Virus record (IMG/VR): IMGVR_UViG_3300042868_005676
Coordinates: 1-64,000 of that record
Length of the DNA: 64,000 bases
Origin: a virus
Strand: one strand, 5' to 3'
Position numbers and translations under genes: made by a program. Shown piece after piece: positions 20,031 to 29,702 of the stretch. Within the stretch, counting starts at the first letter, position 1, and each line of letters opens with the position of its first letter. Under the pieces are notes generated by a model. The model worked only from the letters and a program-made list of their open reading frames with translations, was not told the DNA's origin and did no database searches.

Positions 20031-23000
20031 TTATGTATTATACAATCTAGCCATCGGTCTAAATTTAACTATAAAATTAAATAGTTTTTGATAATTATTA
20101 GATTGAAAATTAATTTTTGCTTTTAAATATGGCCCCCAAAGTCTAGATGTGTTTCCTGTAGATACGCCAGTACCAGTAGAATCGTTCTTTACTTGCCCAT
20201 AAAAGAAATTTTCTCTGCCTACAAAATCACTAGTTGTGGACGTATGATTCTTGGTATAAAAATTAACAGAAGATGGTGCAATATGAGAATTAACTTGTAA
20301 TGCATCATAATTCTTAGAAACGTTAGGTTCATAATTCATAACTGCTGTTATATGACCATCATAAGAAACACCATAAAAACTTCCGTAGTTTCCTACATCA
20401 TGCAAATACAATTTGTTTTTCTGAAGAGGATTTACGCTATAAAATGTATTTTTATTTTGTACGTAAACACTAGGCCAAAAAGAAGCATATGTAATAAAAC
20501 CATTACTGAGTTCATCATAAACAATTGTATAAATTGTATAATATTCTGGATTGGATGTAGGAGTTAACTGATTCCAATATGTTGTCCAAGAAGAACCAAC
20601 TCCTGGCTCTTGGTCATCACTGCTAACAGTAAAATTACTTTTCGCTTGATAAATATAACTAAGCCCAGAAGTTAATAATGGACCAGTTGTATTTATAACC
20701 AAAGAGCCTGTTGTATATGTACCTCCGTTGGGATAATCAATAATATTAGGATCAATAGCTTTAAAAGTAAAAATTGCTTCTGAGTATTTGTCATTCCACA
20801 CACCATTAATTCCATAATTGCTTATCGGCTGCTCGTAACTACCCAAGAAATTAAAGTTGTTTTGCAAAACAGAAGATATTTTTCCTTCCGAAATAACTTT
20901 GATTCCGTCTTGTCCAAATCTCATAAACTTTTTAAGTTTATCGTTGTACCAATAAACAGAATCTTTTCCTCCCGGTGTTTTACCTTTTACAATAGACCAT
21001 TTTTTATTTGTTCCTATAGAAGATATTTCTGCTCCTCTAGGGCCAGCAAAAGAACCCGTACCTAAAACAATATCTGCTCCACTTTGAGGATTAACTAAAG
21101 TACCTTCGTTAAAATATTGTCTTTGGAAACTTTTTTCTTGCCATGTATAAATAGCATTGTTTATAACTTCGTGATTTGCAATCTCTCCGTAGGTCATATC
21201 CAAGTCCAATATATCATTAGGCATAAATAGTCTATGGCCATCTACACTACTTCCGATAACTTTTATCTGAGACCAAGCCAAAGAAGATGATTTTCTTCCG
21301 TCATAGTCATTATTCGAATCAAAACCTGCTTCTGATATAACATCATTTTTGATATTGTATCCTTTATTGTAGCGATCTTGATTACTATTGAAAATAGAAT
21401 CGTTAAGATAACTTATTAGTCCGCTACCCCAAGTGTCTAAACCAGCAGCACTAAAAGTTCCGAGTACATTTTTCTTATATAAATACTGAGGAAATTTATA
21501 ACCAGGTCCTCCGTCTGCTAAAGTATGTTCTAGTACGGTAGCAAGTTGAGTATTGACTACGTTCTGAGAATAAAAACCAACCCCGTAACCAGGACCCCCT
21601 TCTGATTTATCGGGGATAAATAATTTAAGATGTGTTTTCTGTGTGAAAACATCTCCTCCGAAAACAGACTCATCAATAAAGTCAGCATCAAAAATACTTA
21701 TCTTTCTCAAATGACCAGTACCATAATAAAGACTTTGTTCTTTGTTTGTTGGATACTTTAAGTTAGCTCCCTTGTCTCTAAATACTTGACCCATAGCTAA
21801 TCCATTATCAAATTTCTTTCTGAAATTATTTGTACCAGTAGGACTAGCAATCTTAAAGGCGTGCGAAAAAGTAGATGTTCTTTGAGTATCGGTTGTTGTA
21901 CCCCCTACCTTTCTTAGTTTTTTATTTACAGGAATAGTTCCGTCAATAAGTATAGGAGTGTCTCCAATTAGCGTTATGCCATTACTAACGGCAATATCAA
22001 AATAATCTCTATCATTGACAAAACCAGTATAGTCTTGATACTGATGCGAAAAAGGAGAAGCTAAATTATGTTTAGCGTCTATCCTATCTATTCCTTTGTC
22101 TCCAGAAAGCATCAATGGAGTACCTAACATCTTTAATTTGTCACCGCTTTGATACTCATAGTTTGTTTGACCATAATAGTAATCAGGGGAAATAAAATAA
22201 GTTACATAATCTCCATCTGTTGTTGTGGCACTTGGGTATCCGCTTGAAAAAATTTCAGAATAACTGCCAATAGGTAAAAAAGGCTGTACATCATCCAATA
22301 CAAAACCAGGACTAAAGTTAGGTTCAGATAATACAAATAAACCAGCAGCAATTACTTCTGGTATTCTCTCTGATCTCACAAATCTAATTGCAGATACAGA
22401 CTCTTTTAATTTTCTTCCGTCAGATAAAGTATAAGATAAATTTATATCTTCAAAATTAATGTAATAAACAGTAGTTTCGGTTGTCCAATCTGGGTCCGTA
22501 GTTAAAGCATTCTCACCCTTTGTCAAATTTGTTAAAACGGTATTGCTAGTTCTTCTGTTTGTAGTATCATTTTTTATGTTATAAGACAGATTATCTATTC
22601 TGATATCATCTACCCAATATGGTTGACTCCATTTTCCACTGTCGTTCCATTTTACTTGTATACCAAAACGATAAGTATCGTTAAACATATAACCACTAAA
22701 ATAAAACACGTTAGAAGGATCTTGATATTCTCCAAATTTATATGCAGGATTAGCATTTAATGTTGATAATCCCATAAGCCCAACAGAATCTAAAAATGTC
22801 TGCTGAACAGAATGATTAATTGTTTTTGCCCAATCACTCAAATCCTCGTCTATTTTTTCTGTCAAATTAGAAATGAGTAATCTGTTAGAGAACAATTTTA
22901 AATTTTGAACTTTTGTATACTTAGAATAAAGAGTAACGATTTCTTCAAAGGATATTAATTCATTTAACTCACCGAATCCGTTATGTTCTAGTTCTAAAAC

Positions 23001-24602
23001 AGTATCGTTTTCACCTAGAGAATATCTTCTTAGTTTCTTAGCGACTACTCCTTCTCCGTTATATTCTATTACAACAAAATCAAAATACTTATAAACGCCT
23101 TTAGGTATATCGGTAAGCGACAAAAGAACTGACTTTTGAGCAATTTCATTTATATCACCGCCAGAAATTTCTATATGGTTTGATGATTTCTTAGGATAAA
23201 TAACAATTGGTCCGGTAGGATATAGATACTCACTAGGACTTAGTCCTTCCGTCAAGAAAAACCCAGTATATCTTTTAGTCCCACACAATAAATTACCAGC
23301 CCCGTCTTTTATCTGCTCAAAAGACATATAAGAACTAGGAATACTTTGAAACAAGTTTGTTTCCTCTAAAACACTATCTAAATTATAAAATCCTCCGTTT
23401 ATACTTAACGCCCCATCTTGGATATACGGACGTTTTAAATAAATAGCTCTAGGAGTTGTATTGTTGTCTGTAACATATAAATTAACTCCGCTTTTAGTTT
23501 TTTCTCCTTCTCCTTGTATTTGAAAGTTTTCATTAAAACCTAAGTCTTTACTTCTCAGCAATCTGATATATGTATGAGTATTAGAAAGTTCATCGTACTT
23601 TAAATATCCAACTTCTCCATATCTAACAAGACCTTCTCCGCTCAAGGCAGAAGCATACCCATATGGTATTAATTTAGTAGTCGAAAATAAAAAAGTTTCG
23701 TTTTCTACTTCTACACTGCCTATAATATTAAGAGGTTCGTTTATTGCCGTCAAACCAGCCACAGCCTCTTGAATCAATTCCCTTTGGAATATTTCAGGGT
23801 AATTTTCTACAGGACTAGTTTTTAAAATCCAAGACTCATCTAAATTACTACTAATATCAAAATAACCCTCAAGATCTTCGATTCTACCTAAAGTGTGTGT
23901 TCCACTTAAAGTTCCAGTTATATCAACAATGCTTGTGAGAGCCCTATCGGTATATAATTCTACAGATATACCAGTAATATATTTAACGTAATAAATTTGA
24001 TTTTTAGTAAGCCCACCTATTGCTGTACCTGACGTTTTATAAATTACTCTGTCTCCGTTTACATATGTAGGCTCTCCTATAAAACTTAAACCAAAATCTA
24101 ACCTATTTAAAGTTGTATTTATAGAAGTTAAAGTTCTTACGTTGTCGGCAGAATTTAAGTGTTCTCTGTATTTAGTTATAAATATACTACTAGAGGTAAC
24201 ATTGCTTATAGATGCTGGACTTACTGCGCTATTTAACGCACTAAACAATGTTGTATATAAACCTATAAGTTTTACATTTCTATCTGTAGAAACAGTATTT
24301 GTTATATTAACACCGCTTAAGTCTGTAAAGTTATATAATGTCTTTGCTGTTTCAGAACCGCTGGTACCAGTATATAAACCACTAACAGACAAATAAATTC
24401 TGTATAGTTTATTTTGATCTACCACATTAGGCAAAGTCAAACTCAAAGCGTTACCTTTAATAAAATTAACAGATGCATCTGTGTTATTAGATTCAATATC
24501 TCTGTGTCTAATGTTTAAGGCATCTACATAATTTCCTTGACCTATATATTGTATGTCGGTATCATGGTCTAGTACACCATTTGGAGTTACTCTTACTTGC
24601 AT
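20031..24602 (-). CDS. Tail stabilisation / muzzle-like protein
   Basis: The 1523-residue beta-rich protein begins MQVRVTPNGVLDHDTDIQYI and continues GQGNYVDALNIRHRD. I recognise this start from the 'stabilisation protein' of crAss-like phages, which forms the muzzle or nozzle of the short tail. No membrane segments or catalytic motifs are seen. It overlaps the downstream end of the ring-protein genes (24602), as in podoviral tail modules. The structural assignment is by remembered N-terminal similarity, size and gene order. Confidence 0.75.
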   Translation of the reverse strand: MQVRVTPNGVLDHDTDIQYIGQGNYVDALNIRHRDIESNNTDASVNFIKGNALSLTLPNVVDQNKLYRIYLSVSGLYTGTSGSETAKTLYNFTDLSGVNITNTVSTDRNVKLIGLYTTLFSALNSAVSPASISNVTSSSIFITKYREHLNSADNVRTLTSINTTLNRLDFGLSFIGEPTYVNGDRVIYKTSGTAIGGLTKNQIYYVKYITGISVELYTDRALTSIVDITGTLSGTHTLGRIEDLEGYFDISSNLDESWILKTSPVENYPEIFQRELIQEAVAGLTAINEPLNIIGSVEVENETFLFSTTKLIPYGYASALSGEGLVRYGEVGYLKYDELSNTHTYIRLLRSKDLGFNENFQIQGEGEKTKSGVNLYVTDNNTTPRAIYLKRPYIQDGALSINGGFYNLDSVLEETNLFQSIPSSYMSFEQIKDGAGNLLCGTKRYTGFFLTEGLSPSEYLYPTGPIVIYPKKSSNHIEISGGDINEIAQKSVLLSLTDIPKGVYKYFDFVVIEYNGEGVVAKKLRRYSLGENDTVLELEHNGFGELNELISFEEIVTLYSKYTKVQNLKLFSNRLLISNLTEKIDEDLSDWAKTINHSVQQTFLDSVGLMGLSTLNANPAYKFGEYQDPSNVFYFSGYMFNDTYRFGIQVKWNDSGKWSQPYWVDDIRIDNLSYNIKNDTTNRRTSNTVLTNLTKGENALTTDPDWTTETTVYYINFEDINLSYTLSDGRKLKESVSAIRFVRSERIPEVIAAGLFVLSEPNFSPGFVLDDVQPFLPIGSYSEIFSSGYPSATTTDGDYVTYFISPDYYYGQTNYEYQSGDKLKMLGTPLMLSGDKGIDRIDAKHNLASPFSHQYQDYTGFVNDRDYFDIAVSNGITLIGDTPILIDGTIPVNKKLRKVGGTTTDTQRTSTFSHAFKIASPTGTNNFRKKFDNGLAMGQVFRDKGANLKYPTNKEQSLYYGTGHLRKISIFDADFIDESVFGGDVFTQKTHLKLFIPDKSEGGPGYGVGFYSQNVVNTQLATVLEHTLADGGPGYKFPQYLYKKNVLGTFSAAGLDTWGSGLISYLNDSIFNSNQDRYNKGYNIKNDVISEAGFDSNNDYDGRKSSSLAWSQIKVIGSSVDGHRLFMPNDILDLDMTYGEIANHEVINNAIYTWQEKSFQRQYFNEGTLVNPQSGADIVLGTGSFAGPRGAEISSIGTNKKWSIVKGKTPGGKDSVYWYNDKLKKFMRFGQDGIKVISEGKISSVLQNNFNFLGSYEQPISNYGINGVWNDKYSEAIFTFKAIDPNIIDYPNGGTYTTGSLVINTTGPLLTSGLSYIYQAKSNFTVSSDDQEPGVGSSWTTYWNQLTPTSNPEYYTIYTIVYDELSNGFITYASFWPSVYVQNKNTFYSVNPLQKNKLYLHDVGNYGSFYGVSYDGHITAVMNYEPNVSKNYDALQVNSHIAPSSVNFYTKNHTSTTSDFVGRENFFYGQVKNDSTGTGVSTGNTSRLWGPYLKAKINFQSNNYQKLFNFIVKFRPMARLYNT

Positions 24603-25099
24603 TATATATTAGATAATTTTTGTGTTTGGTATTCTCTCTGAAAGTTTTGCATTACACTGAGACCGAAATCTTTCGCATATCTGCGAGAATATTTCCATCC
24701 GATATAAGCAACAAGCATTCGCTCCCAATCATCGGGAAGAATCAATTTGTTCTTTTTATCTACTGTTAATGTTTTATAATAGTACGTAACTTTTGTTCCG
24801 TCTTGTAATCCCAAAGAAGAATCAAAAATCACAACATTGTTTTGAAGACAATAATCTATATCTGGACAATACTTATGTCCTGTCTTATATAAATAAATAC
24901 CATCTAGTCTTGCCCATCCAGCAGGCATCTCAAACTTATTATCTTCAATGGTAGCATATGTATGCTTATCCATGAATTTCTTACTTGTTTTCTGAGACCG
25001 AACTGCTTGGTGAATAAGAACTTCAAACCATAAAGCATTTGATTCATAAGAACAATTTAATTCTTCGCAAGCAGCCGAAATTACATCATCAATCTTCAT
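24602..25099 (-). CDS. Head-tail connector ring / adaptor protein
   Basis: The 165-residue protein is a helix-rich N-terminal part followed by a beta segment with YYYKTLTVDKKNKLILPDDW. That pattern occurs in podoviral head-tail adaptor proteins (gp4- or gp11-like rings). It lies between the 211-residue ring protein and the muzzle-like gene, overlapping both by 1 nt. It carries two CTGAGACCGAA motif copies, at 24657 and 24992, in different frames. Confidence 0.65.
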   Translation of the reverse strand: MKIDDVISAACEELNCSYESNALWFEVLIHQAVRSQKTSKKFMDKHTYATIEDNKFEMPAGWARLDGIYLYKTGHKYCPDIDYCLQNNVVIFDSSLGLQDGTKVTYYYKTLTVDKKNKLILPDDWERMLVAYIGWKYSRRYAKDFGLSVMQNFQREYQTQKLSNI

Positions 25100-25734
25100 T
25101 ATGGTATAGTTGTTATTTTATCGCTACTAAGTTCAACTGGTCTAGTTGTTTTTCTAAACAAGTCAGCAGTAACTAATTGTACAATATCATGCTTTAAATT
25201 AGCATCAACCGGATAAGGATCAGTCGCTCTATTCCAGTTAGCAATAGTAGTAGGATTATTAAAAACTGCTCTAATCATCAAGTATTCTAATTTATTATTG
25301 TTATAAAACATTAATAGATTTCTTCCTTGGTCTAATTGTTTGTAGTCCCACATAATCTCATCGTTTTGCATAACTATACTGTGTCTAGTCAAGGTCGTGT
25401 ATCCTTTTCTTATTCTAGCCCAAGGCTTCATTCCATTAGCATGGCCAACATAAACAAAACCATCGTTTTGTCCATCAAACGTAATTACACTAGGACACTC
25501 GAATGTTATAGTATCACAATCTTTTTCTCTTTCTGTAAAACGATGGTCGATAGTCTGTACCCACGCATCATTTATGAATTTTCCTATTTTAATTAAATAA
25601 CTAGAAATTAAATGCGCTCTGGCAGAATGAATCTTTGTTTCAATATATTCATCGTCATAACGAGATTCGTTATATGACATACCGCCATTCAAGTCGCTTT
25701 TTATTTCGTCTACTATTTCTGATAAATATATCAT
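25099..25734 (-). CDS. Connector ring protein
   Basis: The 211-residue protein starts helical (IVDEIKSDLNGGMSYNESRYDDEYIETKI), is beta-rich in the middle and helical again at the end. This matches the general design of ring proteins between portal and muzzle in crAss-like virions. It is in a tight operon, overlapping both neighbours by 1 nt. Specific ring identity cannot be assigned. Confidence 0.6.
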   Translation of the reverse strand: MIYLSEIVDEIKSDLNGGMSYNESRYDDEYIETKIHSARAHLISSYLIKIGKFINDAWVQTIDHRFTEREKDCDTITFECPSVITFDGQNDGFVYVGHANGMKPWARIRKGYTTLTRHSIVMQNDEIMWDYKQLDQGRNLLMFYNNNKLEYLMIRAVFNNPTTIANWNRATDPYPVDANLKHDIVQLVTADLFRKTTRPVELSSDKITTIP

Positions 25735-26555
25735 TATGGATTTTGAATTATGTCTTGTTGTGCAGATTGCTTAGTTTGGTAATCTTTTGTCTGAGCACCA
25801 AAGTTAAGCACACATTCGTCTAATAAACTATACAAAAACTTCTGAGAGTAATAGTCAGTTAAAAGAACTGCATTGTTTGTAATATCAATATCGTAAGGAG
25901 GAACTCTAAAGTAATCCACCTTTGCAGCATAAGGAGTAGGTGATATTTTTACAGAACGGTTTTTACTAGTTCCGTCATTTAAAAACTCATATCTAGGAGT
26001 AACTATATTCGCCTTGTGGAAAGATCCTGCTTTTCTAGATGATGACATAGGTTTTAATTCAATGTCATAAGCAAAAAAATAAGTTCCTACAGCCGTTGCT
26101 AAGTTTCCACCAGAATCAACAGCCTTGAAATTATTTCCATCAACGAATATAACTGTATAAGTAGTTGCTCCATTAATTACAGTTGACCCTTTTCTTAACT
26201 TGTGATTTACGCTGCTTAAAAGCGTTCCGCTTCCAGTGACAACCAAAGTGTCTCTATAAGTCGCTAGAATACGCATCATGTGCATATAAAAAGGAATCTC
26301 AGAAACTACAGTTGGAGTAGTCTTACCCTTATTTAAAGTACACAATCCAGAAGCTGGCGTAACCGAATACTCGGTAACCATAAAGGCAACCATCTCATCG
26401 GCCTCTTTTTCAAAAGACAAACGATGGTACATTTGATCAACAATTTTATACATAGACTCTTTTATTAATGCCTGAGCCTTTGTATTATCCAAATAAGAAG
26501 AATAATCCTTATCGATTTTTTGTTGAAGATACTGCCAAAATTCTAAACCTGTCAT
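25734..26555 (-). CDS. Connector ring / tail tube-like protein
   Basis: I place the start at 26555 (MTGLEFW); an upstream TTG at 26564 is part of a TATATTTG promoter box. The 273-residue protein has an N-terminal helical domain (FWQYLQQKIDKDYSSYLD), a beta-rich centre and a helical end. The phrase KISPTPYAAKVDYFRVPP is typical of ring proteins in the crAss-like tail. It leads the ring, muzzle and internal-protein cluster. Confidence 0.65.
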   Translation of the reverse strand: MTGLEFWQYLQQKIDKDYSSYLDNTKAQALIKESMYKIVDQMYHRLSFEKEADEMVAFMVTEYSVTPASGLCTLNKGKTTPTVVSEIPFYMHMMRILATYRDTLVVTGSGTLLSSVNHKLRKGSTVINGATTYTVIFVDGNNFKAVDSGGNLATAVGTYFFAYDIELKPMSSSRKAGSFHKANIVTPRYEFLNDGTSKNRSVKISPTPYAAKVDYFRVPPYDIDITNNAVLLTDYYSQKFLYSLLDECVLNFGAQTKDYQTKQSAQQDIIQNP

Positions 26556-26561
26556 TATATA

Positions 26562-26569
26562 CAAATATA
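26562..26569 (-). promoter_or_regulatory. TATATTTG promoter box before the ring-protein operon
   Basis: The minus strand reads TATATTTG-TATATA-ATG. It lies just downstream of a terminator-like hairpin, which supports a transcription-unit border here. Confidence 0.5.
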
Positions 26570-26573
26570 ATAA

Positions 26574-26605
26574 AAAAAGGGCAATTATTTCTAACTACCC
26601 TTTTT
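26574..26605 (-). terminator. Bidirectional-looking terminator after 26622-27473
   Basis: An 8-bp perfect stem (AAAAAGGG with CCCTTTTT) encloses a 16-base loop and ends in a T run on the minus strand. It sits between the stop at 26622 and the next promoter box. Confidence 0.55.
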
Positions 26606-26621
26606 ATTATGAAACACAAAA

Positions 26622-27473
26622 TTACTGATTTCCTTCTCTCTTAGCTCTTTTCTTTTCAAATGCTCCAGACGCAGGTAAAAGATTTTTAATCTCTTCCGGT
26701 AATTCTAGGGGATTTAAAGTTTCAAACTTAAGAATAGAATTGGCATCCATCTTATCTACTTCGGGTTTAATATAATTCTCGAACATCTCGCTATCCGAAA
26801 GAATCAAAGAAATTACTGAGTCTTTAGTTGTGCCAGCATTTCTTCCTGCTATCTTATAAACAGAACCTTCTTTGGTTACAATATTATAAGCGATTGCTTT
26901 ATGAGCATAGTCAGTAGCCATTCTTTCAACAGTTCTAATTGTCAAATAATTAAATACTTCGTCTTTCTTAGCGATAGCCATACCGTTAAGAGTTAATCCA
27001 ATTAACTTCAAGTATACTTCTTTTTCGTTCATTCCTCTAGGATCAAGACCTAAAGCAAATGCTAAGTTCATCTGTTCTTCGTAAGACATAGAAGAAACTT
27101 TAGAAACAGCCGTTAACTTTTTCAACAACTCTTCATATTCAACCCTAACCTTTTCAGATTTAATTTCGAATTTGAACTGAGCAGTAACTAAGTTAGGATT
27201 TAAATATCCATCTGTTTCAACAAGCGGATGGTTTTTCCAAAAGTCAAGAACGGCTTTCTGAGAAAAATCATCATCTTCTAGTGTGATTGTCAAGGGCTGA
27301 CCTTCTTCAAAAGTATAATTGAATATACGATCAGTATCCTCTAATGAAGTAACTACTTTCTTTCCAGAAGACAAAAGAAACAATTCTTTGTCAGTTTCTC
27401 TGTTTCTGTAAGAACCCACAACAGATACGTTACCACGAGTTCTGTATGGAATTAATAAGGCTTTAATTTGCAT
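26622..27473 (-). CDS. Hypothetical virion-module protein
   Basis: The 283-residue protein is not recognised. The N-terminus is beta-rich (MQIKALLIPYRTRGNVSVVG). The remainder is helical and charged, ending with a basic tail (KKRAKREGNQ). It is flanked by its own promoter and terminator, so it is expressed separately from the capsid and ring genes. A role in head completion or assembly is an inference from position only. Confidence 0.6.
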   Translation of the reverse strand: MQIKALLIPYRTRGNVSVVGSYRNRETDKELFLLSSGKKVVTSLEDTDRIFNYTFEEGQPLTITLEDDDFSQKAVLDFWKNHPLVETDGYLNPNLVTAQFKFEIKSEKVRVEYEELLKKLTAVSKVSSMSYEEQMNLAFALGLDPRGMNEKEVYLKLIGLTLNGMAIAKKDEVFNYLTIRTVERMATDYAHKAIAYNIVTKEGSVYKIAGRNAGTTKDSVISLILSDSEMFENYIKPEVDKMDANSILKFETLNPLELPEEIKNLLPASGAFEKKRAKREGNQ

Positions 27474-27482
27474 AAATATTTA

Positions 27483-27514
27483 CAAATATAAATTATTTTA
27501 TTATAAAATACAAA
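27483..27514 (-). promoter_or_regulatory. Complete Bacteroidota-type promoter before 26622-27473
   Basis: The minus strand has TTTG (27514-27511), 20 bases, then TATATTTG (27490-27483), then a short A/T-rich leader to ATG at 27473. The -33 element is part of the T tail of the preceding terminator. Confidence 0.6.
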
Positions 27515-27539
27515 AAAAGAGGGAGAAAAATCCCCCTCT
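27512..27539 (-). terminator. Intrinsic terminator after the capsid operon
   Basis: On the minus strand AGAGGGGGA pairs with TCTCCCTCT (9 bp with one G-U pair) around a TTTT loop and is followed by six T. It lies just after the stop of the head auxiliary gene at 27558. Confidence 0.75.
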
Positions 27540-27557
27540 CTTAAAGATTAGTTAAAG

Positions 27558-28322
27558 TTATGACATTACATCAAGGTAGTTAGCAGTTGTGCTAGATCCG
27601 TTAAGGATTGTGCTCAACGCTGTACCATAAGCACCAGAAGTTGTTCCGGCAGTCTCGTCAATGAACAAAGTAATAAGATCAGAACGCTCAGAAACATCAT
27701 CTGCTGAAGTATACTTGAAGGTTTTGAAAGTTACGTTGTAAACATCATAAGATTGTCCAGAAACCGCCTCAGCGATACCTAAAGCAATTAAGTCTGCTCC
27801 TACACCGATACCTTTAACACCAGCGGTGGTATTGGTAATCGCAAGATTTGCACCTTGGTCAGAAACCTCAGCACCGATGATGCTAGGATTTGCAGCAGTA
27901 GCAGTAATGGTAACTGTTCCGCTTGAGTTAGCAGCAGTAGCCTCGAAAGGTAAGTTGTTAATCATCAATGCGATTGCATCACCAACAGTAGTTGCAGTAT
28001 CGCCACTCTTGATTGTATAAGAAATCAAAGAACTGTAAGTATCAGGTAAGTTGTTGTTTAAAGAACTGATGTCTTGAACCAATTGGAAAGAAAAAATATT
28101 TCCTGCGGTCAAAGTACCAGAAACAACAGCAGTTACTACACCTTGTGTAGCAGCAGCACCTTCACCAAATTTTACTTTTTTTACACCATTGTAATCTAAA
28201 GTAACGGTTTTGGTTGTACCGCTGTTTGCATCGTAAACACCAGGAAGACTGATTACACCATTTGCTAATGAAGCGTCTGATGCAGTCCAAGTGCTACGAA
28301 CTAAGTATGTTAAGTTTGCCAT
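27558..28322 (-). CDS. Probable head auxiliary / decoration protein
   Basis: The 254-residue protein is rich in Ala, Thr, Ser and Gly and predicted all-beta by eye. It follows the major capsid gene by 11 nt with an A/T-rich leader and precedes a strong terminator. This place and composition fit an abundant head decoration or auxiliary capsid protein. A fibre-like or tail role is possible. No family is recognised with certainty. Confidence 0.6.
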   Translation of the reverse strand: MANLTYLVRSTWTASDASLANGVISLPGVYDANSGTTKTVTLDYNGVKKVKFGEGAAATQGVVTAVVSGTLTAGNIFSFQLVQDISSLNNNLPDTYSSLISYTIKSGDTATTVGDAIALMINNLPFEATAANSSGTVTITATAANPSIIGAEVSDQGANLAITNTTAGVKGIGVGADLIALGIAEAVSGQSYDVYNVTFKTFKYTSADDVSERSDLITLFIDETAGTTSGAYGTALSTILNGSSTTANYLDVMS

Positions 28323-28333
28323 TTTTTTATTTA

Positions 28334-29668
28334 TTAATAAGCGAATTCAATCAGACCCATACGGTCAGCAACACAATACAAACCACAATCAGAAAGAATG
28401 TGGAAGTCTACTCCGTCTACATCACTAGTTCCTAAAGATGCAACTTGAGAACCTCCGATAGCAGCTTTAATAGTGCTAGGATCAGAAGAATCCAAACCAA
28501 TCATACCTGGTACATAGTTAGCAATCAATTCGTCATTGTTGAAGTGATACTTCTGCATAGGAGAGATTGAACCACTACCGTCAGCAGCAGCAACTGGAGT
28601 CATGTCAAGGAAATAGATTGAGTTACTCATTCTAGGTTTACCGTTGATTCCAGAAAGTTCGCTACGGAACATTTCGTCATCTAAGATATTCCAACGAACG
28701 AATTCAATTTCCAAACCAGCATAAGCATATTTCATTACGTTCAAACCAGTAACTGAAGTACCACCAAGGGTATTTGCAGTACCAGCAAATTTAATGTAAT
28801 CACCTAAGATAGTTTGTAAACGACCCATAGCAGCAGATCCCATCAAAGCTACAAGTTTACGTCCACCTTCAGCAGATACACGAACCATTTGCTCTAAGAA
28901 ATCATTGAAAGTGCTTTGAGTCAATTCGCCAGTCAAAGGAAGGTAAGTACCGCCATTGTTGATGATAGACCAACGAAGACCACCAGTAGTGTAATATTCA
29001 CCATAAGGGCCAGTTTTGATTTGTCTTTCAGAGAAAGCATATTTATACTCTAATTGCTTAGCGAACGCTTTCAAAGTAAGATCGTCATAACTTCTCCACC
29101 AGAAATCACCGCTCCATTTTACGAATGAACCAGTACGATCTCTACGTGCTTGATGTGAACTTTCACGAGTTACAGCAGTCAAAGCAAAATCAGTGTCAGG
29201 AGTGTAGTTCAAAGTGCTCTTACCGAAAGAAGAACGGTTAGGAGAAGCATCGAAGAATCTTTTCGCTGTGTGATTTAACGCAAAGTGTGATGAAGTGAAG
29301 CTACCAACACTGTGAGGAACTAAAGTAATACTACCAGCAGCAATATTAACATCAGTAACCAAACCTTGTACTAAGTTAGCATCAGCAACGATATCACCAA
29401 TACGGAATTTAGAAGCATCAGTTACACCAACTACACCAGTAGATGTGTTTATTGCAACGTTAACTTTAGAGAAAACACCCAAGTTACCCAAAGAAGAAAC
29501 CTCAATCTTCGCTTGTGCAGAAGTAATTGAAGGAGCTAATTTAGAAGTTAATTGAGTCAAAACGTTATACCCATAATCTTGAGCATACACCATTGCCATT
29601 TTGTTAGGCAAAGAAAGTCCTTTAAGTAAAAGTGATTGACTTAAAGGAAGATTAGTTGCGGTTGCCAT
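28334..29668 (-). CDS. Major capsid protein
   Basis: The 444-residue protein lies directly after the scaffold gene and before the auxiliary protein, the standard place for the shell protein. Features of an HK97-fold capsid protein of crAss-like or podoviral type include an N-terminal helical arm, a central segment with FWWRSYDDLTLKAFAKQLEY, and a beta-rich C-terminus ending MGLIEFAY. No N-terminal maturation signal is obvious. The leader is strongly A/T-rich without a Shine-Dalgarno site, as expected for a highly expressed Bacteroidota gene. No CTGAGNCC motif falls in this gene. Confidence 0.8.
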   Translation of the reverse strand: MATATNLPLSQSLLLKGLSLPNKMAMVYAQDYGYNVLTQLTSKLAPSITSAQAKIEVSSLGNLGVFSKVNVAINTSTGVVGVTDASKFRIGDIVADANLVQGLVTDVNIAAGSITLVPHSVGSFTSSHFALNHTAKRFFDASPNRSSFGKSTLNYTPDTDFALTAVTRESSHQARRDRTGSFVKWSGDFWWRSYDDLTLKAFAKQLEYKYAFSERQIKTGPYGEYYTTGGLRWSIINNGGTYLPLTGELTQSTFNDFLEQMVRVSAEGGRKLVALMGSAAMGRLQTILGDYIKFAGTANTLGGTSVTGLNVMKYAYAGLEIEFVRWNILDDEMFRSELSGINGKPRMSNSIYFLDMTPVAAADGSGSISPMQKYHFNNDELIANYVPGMIGLDSSDPSTIKAAIGGSQVASLGTSDVDGVDFHILSDCGLYCVADRMGLIEFAY

Positions 29669-29702
29669 TGTTTTTTTTTATTTTGTGTTTTTTTGTTTGT
29701 GT